51,161 nucleotides of DNA from Butyrivibrio sp. AE3009. Its GTDB lineage: Bacteria > Bacillota > Clostridia > Lachnospirales > Lachnospiraceae. The stretch spans positions 1 through 51,161 of the forward strand of contig NZ_ATVS01000026.1 in the NCBI RefSeq assembly GCF_000420845.1, in the 5' to 3' direction. A program made the position numbers and the translations under genes. Shown here piece after piece: positions 18,504-27,900 of this stretch. Position 1 is the stretch's first letter. The number at the start of each line of letters is the position of its first letter. Below the pieces are notes generated by a model. It was not told the DNA's origin, did not search any database, and worked only from the letters and a program-made list of their open reading frames with translations.

Positions 18504-19439
18504 TTAATCATTAGTCCACTCATTTTTCTTGATGCCCCAGATCAGATTACGCCACTGTTCAAGCTGCTCCGTGGTCATGAAACCATTGGAAGTGCCCATG
18601 TAGCCTATCTTGTAGGAGGCAAACAAAAGTGCATTCTTGATGGCATTAACGCTGTCGCCGGTCTCCATGTAATAGTGAAGGAAGCAGGCAAACAGGGCGT
18701 TTCCGGCACCTATTGTATTAACAACCTCGTTGGTCTTAACTGTTTTGTAATGAACTCTCACGTCCTTGGTCTTGTCAAAGAGGATAAGACCTTCACGGCC
18801 CTGTCCCAGAATAATGATCTCTGTTCCGTAGGTGGCGGCCATTCTGTCTATGAATTCGTAAGGATCTTCATGGAGTGTGTCGTCACTGAAGTAGAGAACC
18901 TTGGCGGGCTCAAGGAAGTCAGTGTTGTATTTTTCCTTTTCAGGGTTGTAGTTTCTGATATTTACGGCGATGGGTTTATTATGCTCAACGGCTGCCTTGG
19001 CAAAGGGACGGCAGAAGTTGGCATTGGCAAGGATCATCATATCGCAGCTCTCAGCTATGGGGGTCACCATTGACATGTCATATACGTTGTCACGAAGATC
19101 CTTGATATCCTCAAAAATCTGCTGCTTCCTGTCTCTGTCATAGAGAACCACCTCAGTGGGGGTCTCTTTCATCTGAGGAATGATATAATCGGTGGACAGG
19201 GTTATCTTTCTGTCCGGAGGATTGATGATGCTAAGGTCCTGATTTCTGCCAACGATGGACATAAAGGTAACATCATCTCCAAGCCACTTAAGTGCCAGGG
19301 ACTCATTGTAAGCATCTCCGCCCACAGCTGTAAAAATGGAATCATTCACGCTGGTAAGCGGTGCATAGCTAACGGGAATCTTGTCCACCCTGACGATGGT
19401 CTCAATCTGTGTAACGCCTGCAACTAAGAACTTACTCAT
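18504..19439 (-). CDS. PfkB-family sugar kinase homologue, catalytic Asp replaced
   Basis: This is a ribokinase/PfkB-fold protein of 311 residues. The N-terminal sheet (FLVAGVTQIETIV) and GGDAYNESLALKWLG fit the sugar-binding half. The family signature DTxGAGD reads NTIGAGN: Asn241 replaces the first Asp, and Asn247 replaces the Asp that acts as catalytic base in the family. It may be a weak or dead kinase kept as a sensor or binding protein; this is inferred from one residue. ATG 19439 has AAGGAGG upstream. It lies 31 bases after the TetR gene on the same strand and is likely in one operon with it. Confidence 0.88.
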   Translation of the reverse strand: MSKFLVAGVTQIETIVRVDKIPVSYAPLTSVNDSIFTAVGGDAYNESLALKWLGDDVTFMSIVGRNQDLSIINPPDRKITLSTDYIIPQMKETPTEVVLYDRDRKQQIFEDIKDLRDNVYDMSMVTPIAESCDMMILANANFCRPFAKAAVEHNKPIAVNIRNYNPEKEKYNTDFLEPAKVLYFSDDTLHEDPYEFIDRMAATYGTEIIILGQGREGLILFDKTKDVRVHYKTVKTNEVVNTIGAGNALFACFLHYYMETGDSVNAIKNALLFASYKIGYMGTSNGFMTTEQLEQWRNLIWGIKKNEWTND

Positions 19440-19470
19440 GTCAGCCTCCTTGTTTTGCAGATGTCCTGTT

Positions 19471-20085
19471 TTAGCCTTGTTCCTTTTCATAGGACATTTG
19501 CTTAATCATATCTATATATTCCTCTGCTTCCTCAAGAAACAGGTCAGATCTGAAGTTTTCGCTCTTTACATTCTTAAGAAGAATTCCTTCAATGGTATAA
19601 TCCAGAATCTCTCCGATCTTAGCGTAGTCAACGCCGGGGGCAAAGCCGGTGATATCAGCTCTCTCCTTAAGAGCCACCATGATCCTTCTGTATTTGTCCC
19701 TTCTCTCGGTTATCTCCGCAACAGCTTCAGGGTGGGTCTCCTCATCGGCTCTGTCAAGGAAGATGAAGATATAAGGATACTGGGACATGGCAGCAGCCTT
19801 GGCGGAGGTTATCTGATTATAGAGTTCAAAATAACGATCCTCATTTTTTTCCACATTCTGAGTAAGCTCTAAGGTCACGAATCTTGTGGCATAGTCGTAC
19901 AAGAAGGCGTAGAGCCCGATCTTACTTACAAAATAATGGAAAAGAAGTCCCTTGCTGATGCCCGCATGCTTAACAATCTCGTCGGTGCTGGCGTGATAGT
20001 AGCCATATTGGGCAAAGACGTAGAGAGCAGCATTGATCATGCGATCCTGTTTTTCTTTTTTTAATTCAAAGAATTTTTCATTCAT
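19471..20085 (-). CDS. TetR-family transcriptional regulator
   Basis: This is a DNA-binding repressor of about 204 residues. The helix-turn-helix is clear near the N-terminus (AALYVFAQYGYYHASTDEIV, then GISKGLLFHYF). The C-terminal ligand domain is variable as usual. I chose ATG 20085, behind CAGGA. The longer in-frame ATG at 20118 falls inside a palindrome just downstream of a good promoter, so it would leave almost no leader. The kinase-like gene follows. The inducer may be a sugar or sugar phosphate, by context only. Confidence 0.85.
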   Translation of the reverse strand: MNEKFFELKKEKQDRMINAALYVFAQYGYYHASTDEIVKHAGISKGLLFHYFVSKIGLYAFLYDYATRFVTLELTQNVEKNEDRYFELYNQITSAKAAAMSQYPYIFIFLDRADEETHPEAVAEITERRDKYRRIMVALKERADITGFAPGVDYAKIGEILDYTIEGILLKNVKSENFRSDLFLEEAEEYIDMIKQMSYEKEQG

Positions 20086-20112
20086 AATTTCGGTCCTGTC
20101 TTCAAGCCTGTT

Positions 20113-20125
20113 GACCATGTTGGTC
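20113..20125. promoter_or_regulatory. Candidate TetR operator
   Basis: GACCA-TGT-TGGTC is a perfect 5-3-5 palindrome placed at about the predicted start of transcription of the TetR gene. This position fits autorepression. Confidence 0.55.
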
Positions 20126-20132
20126 TAGTTTA

Positions 20133-20161
20133 AATATAGCACGGGTTGCCGCTTTCTTCAA
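20133..20161 (-). promoter_or_regulatory. Promoter of the TetR-kinase operon
   Basis: On the minus strand, TTGAAG (20161-20156) and TATATT (20138-20133) are separated by 17 bases. Transcription should begin near 20126, next to the palindrome. Confidence 0.65.
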
Positions 20162-20208
20162 ATGAATTACCGCTTTTTTAACAATTTTAATATGTTTTTT
20201 AGCGTCTC

Positions 20209-20237
20209 TTGAAATCATTGCCAAAAACTGATACCAT
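20209..20237 (+). promoter_or_regulatory. Candidate malQ promoter
   Basis: TTGAAA (20209-20214) and TACCAT (20232-20237) are 17 bases apart on the plus strand. The start would fall near 20244, directly before the LacI-type operator. Confidence 0.5.
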
Positions 20238-20245
20238 AGATTTAT

Positions 20246-20257
20246 GGAAACGTTACC
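20246..20257. promoter_or_regulatory. Candidate LacI-family operator before malQ
   Basis: GGAAACGTTACC is palindromic except at one pair of positions and has the central CG of LacI/CcpA-type sites. It lies just downstream of the predicted malQ start, and a LacI-family gene follows malQ. A CcpA (cre) reading is also possible, since the site plus its flanks fits most of the cre consensus. Confidence 0.6.
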
Positions 20258-20305
20258 GGGAACGTGCATTATTTCCGGAAATTTTTTTCACAGAAAGGGG
20301 TTATT

Positions 20306-21820
20306 ATGGCTAAAAAGAAGGGTAGTAGGGCCTGCGGAGTGCTTCTTCCCATATTCTCGCTGTCGTCGGAATACGGAATCGGCACTTTCTCAAAGGAGGC
20401 TTATAAGTTTGTGGACTTTCTTAAGGAGGCCGGACAAAGTTACTGGCAGCTTCTGCCGCTGGGACAGACCAGCTATGGTGATTCACCGTATCAGTCATTT
20501 TCGACTTTTGCGGGAAACCCTTATTTTATTGACATAAACACACTTATCGAAGAGGGGCTTTTGACCAAAGCTGAGGCTGATAAGTGTGATTTTGGCGGCT
20601 CTGAGGAATACATCGACTACGAGAAGATGTACAGAGCCCGTTTCAAGCTACTTATGAAGGCCTATGAGAACAGAGATAATGCCAAGGACGCAGCAACCAT
20701 CAAAAAAGAATTTGAAGCCTTCAAGAAGGATAAAGACAATGACTGGCTCTTTGATTATGCTCTTTTCATGGCTCTTAAGAATGCCTACGACGGAAGGGCA
20801 TGGAATACCTGGGATGAGGGTGTAAGACTCAGAAAGAAAGCGGCGATCAAGGAAGCAACAGCCAAATATGCCAAGGAGATCGATTTCTACAGTTTCCTTC
20901 AGTATCTGTTTGCCAAGCAGTGGTCACAGCTTAAGAGCTATGCCAATGAGAAGGGAATAGATATTATCGGTGATATTCCGATCTATGTTGCCTTTGACAG
21001 CGCAGATACCTGGGCCAATCCGGAGCTGTTCTTGCTGGATAAGAACAATACACCGATTGATGTTGCAGGATGTCCTCCGGATGCTTTCAGCGCAACAGGT
21101 CAGCTCTGGGGCAATCCTTTGTACCGCTGGGACTATCACAAGAAGACCGGCTATAAGTGGTGGATGAAGAGAATCGCCCAGTGCTACAAGCTCTACGATG
21201 TGGTCAGGATCGACCATTTCAGGGGCTTTGATGAGTACTATGCAATCCCCTTTGGCAATTCCACTGCGGAGATCGGAGAATGGAGAAAGGGACCGGGCTA
21301 CGATCTGTTTGACACCATGAAGAAGGAACTTGGTGAGAGGAGAGTTATCGCAGAGGATCTTGGTTTCCTTACACCATCTGTTATAAAGCTTGTTCAAAAG
21401 ACAGGCTTCCCCGGAATGAAGATACTTCAGTTTGCCTTTGATTCAAGGGAGGAGAGTGATTACCTTCCTCACAATTACACCAGGAACTGCATAGTTTATA
21501 CAGGAACCCATGACAATGAGACCACCAGGGGCTGGTTTGATCAGCTTCCAAGGGCGGACAAGAAATTCTGCAAGGAATATCTGGGGATCCACTATGCCAA
21601 GGATGCGGTATGGGAGTGTATAAGAGCGGCATTTGCCAGCGTCTCCGACACTGTCATCATTCCGATGCAGGACTATCTGGAACTTCCTGCCTACGCCCGC
21701 ATCAATACACCTTCTACTCTTGGCGGCAACTGGGTGTGGAGAATGAAGAAGGACGCCCTTACAAAAGAGCTTTGTCAGAAGATGCACGATTATGCTAGAA
21801 TATACCGCAGGCTGAAGTGA
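20306..21820 (+). CDS. malQ: 4-alpha-glucanotransferase (amylomaltase)
   Basis: The enzyme moves alpha-1,4-glucan segments between maltodextrins in the cytoplasm, for use of starch, maltose or glycogen. The protein has 504 residues and GH77 marks: PLGQTSYGDSPYQSFS near the start, the nucleophile region VRIDHFRGFDEYY, the acid/base region VIAEDLGFLTP, and YTGTHDNETTRGW. ATG 20306 is chosen because AAAGGGG lies just upstream; the frame opens at 20264 but the added part is not conserved. A LacI regulator gene follows 39 bases later. Confidence 0.95.
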   Translation: MAKKKGSRACGVLLPIFSLSSEYGIGTFSKEAYKFVDFLKEAGQSYWQLLPLGQTSYGDSPYQSFSTFAGNPYFIDINTLIEEGLLTKAEADKCDFGGSEEYIDYEKMYRARFKLLMKAYENRDNAKDAATIKKEFEAFKKDKDNDWLFDYALFMALKNAYDGRAWNTWDEGVRLRKKAAIKEATAKYAKEIDFYSFLQYLFAKQWSQLKSYANEKGIDIIGDIPIYVAFDSADTWANPELFLLDKNNTPIDVAGCPPDAFSATGQLWGNPLYRWDYHKKTGYKWWMKRIAQCYKLYDVVRIDHFRGFDEYYAIPFGNSTAEIGEWRKGPGYDLFDTMKKELGERRVIAEDLGFLTPSVIKLVQKTGFPGMKILQFAFDSREESDYLPHNYTRNCIVYTGTHDNETTRGWFDQLPRADKKFCKEYLGIHYAKDAVWECIRAAFASVSDTVIIPMQDYLELPAYARINTPSTLGGNWVWRMKKDALTKELCQKMHDYARIYRRLK

Positions 21821-21859
21821 TTTTGAAGCTTCCTATACCAAATATGTGAGAGTACAGAT

Positions 21860-22888
21860 ATGGCAGAAATAACGATCGTAGAAATAGCAAAAAGATGCGG
21901 CGTTGGCGTCAGCACCGTATCCAGAGCTATCAATAATCACTCGGATATCAATCCTGAGACCAAGAAAAAGATAATGGCTGTGATCAAGGAGACCGGCTAC
22001 ATACCCAATAACAGCGCAAGGAACCTTAAGAGAACCGATGCCAAGTGCATCGCCGTGCTGGTTAAGGGTATCACCAATCCCTTTTTCTCACCCATGATCG
22101 AGGTGGTGGAGCATGAGACCGAGAAGAGGGGCTACGCACTGGTTCTTAGGCATGTTGAGGCCTATGAGGATGAGGTGGATGTCGCTCTGGAGCTTGAGAA
22201 GGAGAAGAGACTCAGGGGCATCATCTTCATGGGAGGCAGTACCAAGCATGCGTCAGACAAGGTCAAGCAGTTAAATGTCCCTGTGGTATTTGCTACCATA
22301 GGTTCCGATATCTCGGATGATCTTAACAGAAATGCCTATTCTACAGTATCCGTTGACGATGCCTTTGAGAGTAAGAAGATCACCGAGTATCTCATCAGCC
22401 TTGGTCACAAAAAGATTGCGATCATGGCTGAGGGAAGCGATACTCCTTCAATTGTCAGGCTACGTCTGGAAGGCTATCTGGAGGCGCTTAAAGATAACAA
22501 TATCGAAGTTAACAATAACCTTATCAGATACGTTGATAAAAGAATCTACACCATGCAGAATGGTTATGATACCGCCAAGGCACTTATTGATTCCGGAGAG
22601 GAATTCACTGCTTTGTACTGTGTATCCGACGTTCTTGCAATTGGTGCGCTGAGGGCCTTTGCCGATGCAGGATTAAGAGTTCCCGAAGATGTGTCTCTTG
22701 CAGGCTTTGACGGACAGGAACTGGCAGCCTACTGTGTTCCCAGACTTACGACCATCCGCCAACCCATGGGAGATATCTCCAAGGAGACCATGAAGCTTTT
22801 GTTTGACATTATTGACGGAGAGAGCAGACATAAGCATATAGTATTTCCGGGAGAACTCATCGAGGGAGAGTCCACAAGAAAGATCTGA
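21860..22888 (+). CDS. LacI-family transcriptional regulator
   Basis: This is a 342-residue DNA-binding regulator. The LacI helix-turn-helix is at residues 5-24 (TIVEIAKRCGVGVSTVSRAI), with the hinge (NNSARNLKRT) and a periplasmic-binding-protein-like sensor domain (GHKKIAIMAEGSDTPSIVRLRLEGY; VSLAGFDGQELAAYCVPRLTTI). It lies 39 bases after malQ with no terminator between, so it is probably the local regulator of malQ through the palindrome at 20246. A maltodextrin or glucose effector is inferred from context. Confidence 0.92.
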   Translation: MAEITIVEIAKRCGVGVSTVSRAINNHSDINPETKKKIMAVIKETGYIPNNSARNLKRTDAKCIAVLVKGITNPFFSPMIEVVEHETEKRGYALVLRHVEAYEDEVDVALELEKEKRLRGIIFMGGSTKHASDKVKQLNVPVVFATIGSDISDDLNRNAYSTVSVDDAFESKKITEYLISLGHKKIAIMAEGSDTPSIVRLRLEGYLEALKDNNIEVNNNLIRYVDKRIYTMQNGYDTAKALIDSGEEFTALYCVSDVLAIGALRAFADAGLRVPEDVSLAGFDGQELAAYCVPRLTTIRQPMGDISKETMKLLFDIIDGESRHKHIVFPGELIEGESTRKI

Positions 22889-22991
22889 AAATAATATTTA
22901 TACTTAATTTAGTTAATATTTAATCTTTTTTATGATTACGGAATCTCTACAAAAGTTATAATATAATCGTGGGTATTTGAGAAAGAATATT

Positions 22992-24884
22992 ATGAAACGA
23001 TTATTGGGATTACCGACAAACTTAAAGAAGATAAGGTTTCTAAACATTCTACCGTTCATTGTATGGCCGCTTTTATTTTTTGCGGCCTTTTTTATTATGT
23101 ATTTCAGGTTTGTGAATCTGTATGAGAATAACCTCATATGCAAGTGCGAAAATGCGTCATATCAGGTGGAGGGGACCTTTGACTTGTATCTGACCCAGAT
23201 TGACAATGTGCTTAAGGGATCCGCGGCGACGCTTGAATATATGCTGGACACAGATGCTTCTGAGGAGACTATGCTGCAATTTATTACCTATGAGTCTGAG
23301 AGACTGGGAATTGTATCTTCCACAGGAGCGCGCGGAATATTCGGCGTATTTGACGGCAAGTTCCTTCACGGCCTTGGCTGGAACCCTGAGAACTACGATC
23401 CCACAGAGCGAGTATGGTATCAGGAAGCTATTAAGGCCAATGGGCAGTATGTCCTTGTAGGACCGTATTTTAACAAAAGAACCGATGAGTATGTTATTAC
23501 AGCGGTCAAGATGCTTAAGGATGGAGAGAGTGTTATTGCTTTTGCAATAGATTACGAAACCTTCAAGAAGATGACAACCAGCGGAGTTACGGCAGATGAA
23601 AGCCATATGGTTCTTGCCATGAACGGAGCGGGTATTGTTCTGGCCAATTCCAATGATGATGAGATGGGAGTGGACTATTCCGTATCTCAGGATCCTTTTA
23701 AGAAGGCAATTTACAATGCCATTATGACAAACGGAGGAAAGAGCACTTTTACACTTCGGACAGGAAACGACACAAAAGACAGATACATCATCTCGAGACG
23801 GCATGTCCTGTATAATCTCTATGTTGTTACCATCACCAATGAGGATGCGGAGCTGGATGATCTCAAAAAGTCGGCAATCTTGTTTGGAGGCATGCTTTTC
23901 CTTGGTATTGTAATTATTCTTGTCTTAAATATTATCGCTCTTTTCCGTGATCTTAAGGCAAGGCAGCGTGCAGAGAATCTTAATGCCATTGCAAATATTT
24001 ATTCCACTGTACTCAGGATCGACATGAAGCAGGACACCTATGAGAAAATCGCAGTTGCGGAGTACAGGACCTTGAAGTTCTTTGAAGGAGCAGGTTACAA
24101 GGCCTCTGTTATGATGAAAGAGGCTGCGGCAGTTGTGGCGGATGACCGTTCCAAGGCGGATCTTCTTACCTTTACGGATCTGTCCACTTTAAGTGACAGG
24201 ATGAAGGGAAGAGATACTATAGCCCAGGAGTTCCTAAGCTTTGAGCATCTATGGCAGAGAGCCAGATTCATCGTTGTGGAAAGGGATAAAGACGGGAATG
24301 TGGAGGACGTTATCTTTGCATCTGAGATAATTGATGATGAAAAGAGAACCCGTGACAAGCTCCAATACCTCGCTGAGACCGATCAGCTGACAGGAATTAA
24401 CAGAAGAGGAATCGGAGAGAATAAGATAAGGGATCTTCTTAAGAAAAATGTTGGCGGAATGTTCATTATGTTCGACGTGGACAAATTCAAGTATGTAAAT
24501 GATCATTTCGGACATGAAGTCGGCGACAAGGTTCTGGTGGCAGTTGGTGAAGCCATGCACAAGACCTTCAGAGAAAAGGATATTATAATGCGCCTTGGCG
24601 GCGATGAGTTTGCAGCCTATGTTCCCGGGGTATATACCGAGAATGGCGGTAATCAGATCATTGAAAGATTGATAGGGCACATAGATGAAATGGATATTCC
24701 GGAGCTTGGGGAACACAAGATAAGTATCAGTATCGGAGCTGCTTTCTTTTATCCTACAGATACCTTTGGATTTGAGGAGCTGTATAACCGGGCAGATTCC
24801 GGAACCTATGACAGCAAGAAGGTGGAGGGTTCGGAAGTTACCTTCTACAAGAGAATGGACAGTGGATACAATGAGGGCGAGTAA
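22992..24884 (+). CDS. Membrane diguanylate cyclase with Cache sensor
   Basis: This 630-residue protein should make c-di-GMP in response to an external signal. A membrane helix (about 20-45) precedes an extracytoplasmic double-Cache-type domain (about 50-290, with RVWYQEAIKANGQYVLVGPYF), a second helix (about 294-318), a linker region, and a GGDEF domain with GGDEF at 536-540. REKD five residues before GGDEF is a standard RxxD inhibitory site. ATG 22992 is chosen over the TTG at 22977, but no strong ribosome site is seen for either. The gene ends in a terminator shared with the convergent surface-protein gene. Confidence 0.93.
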   Translation: MKRLLGLPTNLKKIRFLNILPFIVWPLLFFAAFFIMYFRFVNLYENNLICKCENASYQVEGTFDLYLTQIDNVLKGSAATLEYMLDTDASEETMLQFITYESERLGIVSSTGARGIFGVFDGKFLHGLGWNPENYDPTERVWYQEAIKANGQYVLVGPYFNKRTDEYVITAVKMLKDGESVIAFAIDYETFKKMTTSGVTADESHMVLAMNGAGIVLANSNDDEMGVDYSVSQDPFKKAIYNAIMTNGGKSTFTLRTGNDTKDRYIISRRHVLYNLYVVTITNEDAELDDLKKSAILFGGMLFLGIVIILVLNIIALFRDLKARQRAENLNAIANIYSTVLRIDMKQDTYEKIAVAEYRTLKFFEGAGYKASVMMKEAAAVVADDRSKADLLTFTDLSTLSDRMKGRDTIAQEFLSFEHLWQRARFIVVERDKDGNVEDVIFASEIIDDEKRTRDKLQYLAETDQLTGINRRGIGENKIRDLLKKNVGGMFIMFDVDKFKYVNDHFGHEVGDKVLVAVGEAMHKTFREKDIIMRLGGDEFAAYVPGVYTENGGNQIIERLIGHIDEMDIPELGEHKISISIGAAFFYPTDTFGFEELYNRADSGTYDSKKVEGSEVTFYKRMDSGYNEGE

Positions 24885-24906
24885 AATACTCGCCCTCCTA
24901 TTTTTT
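24873..24906. terminator. Terminator overlapping two convergent gene ends
   Basis: An 11-bp perfect stem (24873-24883 with 24887-24897) spans the cyclase stop codon, and a T run follows at 24901-24906. The stop codon of the minus-strand surface-protein gene lies in that T run. Confidence 0.85.
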
Positions 24907-27900
24907 ACCATATCCACTTCATCCATTTGGGAAGAATCCTGAATTCAAGAGTCTTTGAGCCGTAGTAGCCTTTTTCGGGATCGCCGGTTATGGTTACTTT
25001 GCCGGTTCCGACAGAAGTATTGTTGTCGTAAGTTATGAACACGCTGTCGGAGATATCCTTGCCCTCAGAATCTGTAATGACTATTTTTGGAGTGATCTGT
25101 TCACCGGTAAAATAGATTTTGTTACTGTCAGCAAGTTTTATGCTGACTTTTTCTGTGTCCGTGATAGCGGTCAGATCGCCGGGGAGCAGGACGATGCGGG
25201 TGCCTGTATAGTTCTTACCTTTGGCGGTAATGGTGAGGCTGTACTGATTACTTTCAGCCTCGCTCAGAGCATAACTATATTCCGACGCGGGGATGACTTT
25301 TTCGTCCTGCGTAAGTTTTACGGAGACAGAGCTTGGCTTTCCGGCTTTCATGGAACATTTGGCCAGATTGACGTAGATTCCTTTGTCACCAATATTCTTT
25401 TGAGTGACGGAATAATTTAAGTCTCCTGTTTTGTCGTTACCTGATACTGTGCCGGCAAAATTACCCCGGCCTGTAATCTTTATATAGGCGTATTTGCCGC
25501 TTGTAACCTTTTTGTTGTTACAGTATGTGACTTTGTAGTCTTTTCCCTCTGTAAGAGGCTTGGAATCGTATAATACACTTACTTTTGGTATGCCGCCTAT
25601 AGGAGAATATGCTGCGCTGTTATCGACGGATACCTTCAGCTTGTTTGCGGCAAAAGCGCTTGCAAGGTCTGCCTTGGTGATTGTGTAGGGAAGTGTCACT
25701 TTGCCTTTGTATCTGTTAATTCCTGTAATGACTATGCTGTACTTGCCGGCATCTACGACCTGATCTGCAGTTATGGCTTCCTTACCACGCATATAAGAAA
25801 CGGTATAATCCTGATCAGGGATCAGCCTTGTGGTGATGGTGGGAAGAGCGCGTCTGCCTGTGTATGTGGATGCTCCTGTGCAGTCAAACATTGATGAGGA
25901 CAGTGATGCTTTACCCTTAACCGTAGCATTTTTGCCGATGCAGGTAATGGTGTAAATTCCGGATTTGCCCTGATAATCACCGGTGTACAGGCCGTTTTGG
26001 CTGTTGGCCTCAAGCTGCAGGTAATAGGTTCCTTCTAAGGTGATTCCGGGGACTTTTTCTGTTAAGTCTTCGTCCACATAGTAGCTGACGGTATAGAGGT
26101 TCTTTTTAACTGTAGAGGGACCGTTTTTAACTGTGACAGCGGCATATTGGAGCTTGTTTTTGCCCTTGACGCGCACATATTCGGGAACGGTTATGTCCAT
26201 GGCAGCCATGTCAGCCTTGTGGATACTAAAGGTAGCTATCAGCGGTGTGCTGTTCTTGTAATCACCCATGCCCTTGACAATGACCTTGGGAACACGGGGG
26301 GCATTTGCTGCGACCTCTGACAGTTCGCAGGGCTTAACGTTATTCTTGCAGGTCAGCTTGTAATCTGTGCCTGCGTTAAGGACTTTACTTCCGTCTCTTA
26401 CAATTATCGAAGGAGTAACAGCTTTGCCTGTATAGTAATAGCTTTCGGGCCTTAGGATCTCGATGCTTATGCCGGTATCAGCTCCGTTTTTGTCCACATG
26501 GGTTTGGGCCCATTTTGCAAAAAGAGTGATATCTTTTACAACAGCGTCTTTTTCAAAATCCCATTCATCAGAGAATTGTTCATCCTTGAACCAGCCGCAG
26601 AAGACATAGCCGCTTCTCTTGGGATCGGAGGGCTTTGTTATGGTGCTGCCCACATCGGTGGTCACAGGGCTGATAACTGTTTTGGTTCCTGTATTAAAGG
26701 AAACGGTTCTGCTTAAGTTTTTCTGTGTAGACCAGCCTGCATAAAGTGTCGTATCTGCTTCAACCACATCCTTGGCAAAATTCCAGCGAAGGCTGCAGGC
26801 TTCATCTTTGAACCAGCCTGCGAAGTAAAGATCATCCTTTTCAGGGGACGTGGGAGCTTTGATGGTTTCGCCGGATCTGACATTCATAAGGGTGTCCACT
26901 ACGGAGCCTCCCTGAGAATTGAAAATGACGCAGTATCCGTAATCTTTTGAATCGACCGGTTTGTTATCAGAGCTTATCACTGCGCAGCTGCCATCATTCT
27001 CCTTAAGGTCAATTCCGCCTTCGGGAATGGTGAGAGCATCAAAGGTAGTCTTGTTGATGTCGCCTTCAACGGTGATTTCGGCTGTTTTGCCGGGAGTAGC
27101 GGTGGATACATGGAATCTGTCGCTGTAGTTCTCAGTGGACACGGCCTTGTCTGTTGCTGTTACATACAGGCTGTACCAAGGCATTGACACGGCATTGCTT
27201 GTGACGAACAGTTGTTGCTTGGTGTCCTCGTCGAAGGAGGTTTCCACATTGCCGCCACATTTGATGGTTATTTTGCCGGGGAGCTGTGCCTTTACTGAGG
27301 AGTGGAACCCTGCTGCGCCGAAGCTGTAGTGGAGCGTTGTTATATACAGATCCGGAGAGACGCTGTCAGGAGATATGGTATAGCTCTTATTTTCTGCGAG
27401 CTTAGGCAGTTCAAACTCATATTCCGGATTTTCTCCCCATTGGTTGACAGTGCCTTTGCAGCTTATCTTGAGTTTGCCTGCGGTCTTTTTGCCATACCGT
27501 ATTGTTGCTGAGTCTTTGCCGCTGCTGATGGTAAATGAAGAGTAGCTCGTGTTTAATCTGTAGGTAGCGGCGGCTGTCTTATCTGATTCTTTTACTCCGT
27601 AGGGATCGATGGTTCCCGGAGAAGTAAGGCCTGCGGAACTGGTTAGTATCTCTTCTGCGGTGGTTACAGAACCGAAAAATATGTCAGCGGAGCTTCCGTA
27701 TTCCTTCTCCAGTTCGCTGAAGTCGCATGTAAAGTACCCGTCGGAATCCTTTGAGATAACGGCTAAGTAGGGTTTCTCATTATAATTGCAGTCATATATG
27801 GACAGGTTATATGTGTCCGGGGATACTTCCTGCAGATCGTAGGCCACGATGGCATGAGCAGCACGGTTTTCGTCACTGTCTCCCTTGTAAATCAGTACAC

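Noticed and set aside
24905..25100. LPXTG sorting signal at the end of the giant surface protein
   Set aside because: The C-terminus ends in an aromatic-rich stretch without LPXTG, a hydrophobic helix and a basic tail.
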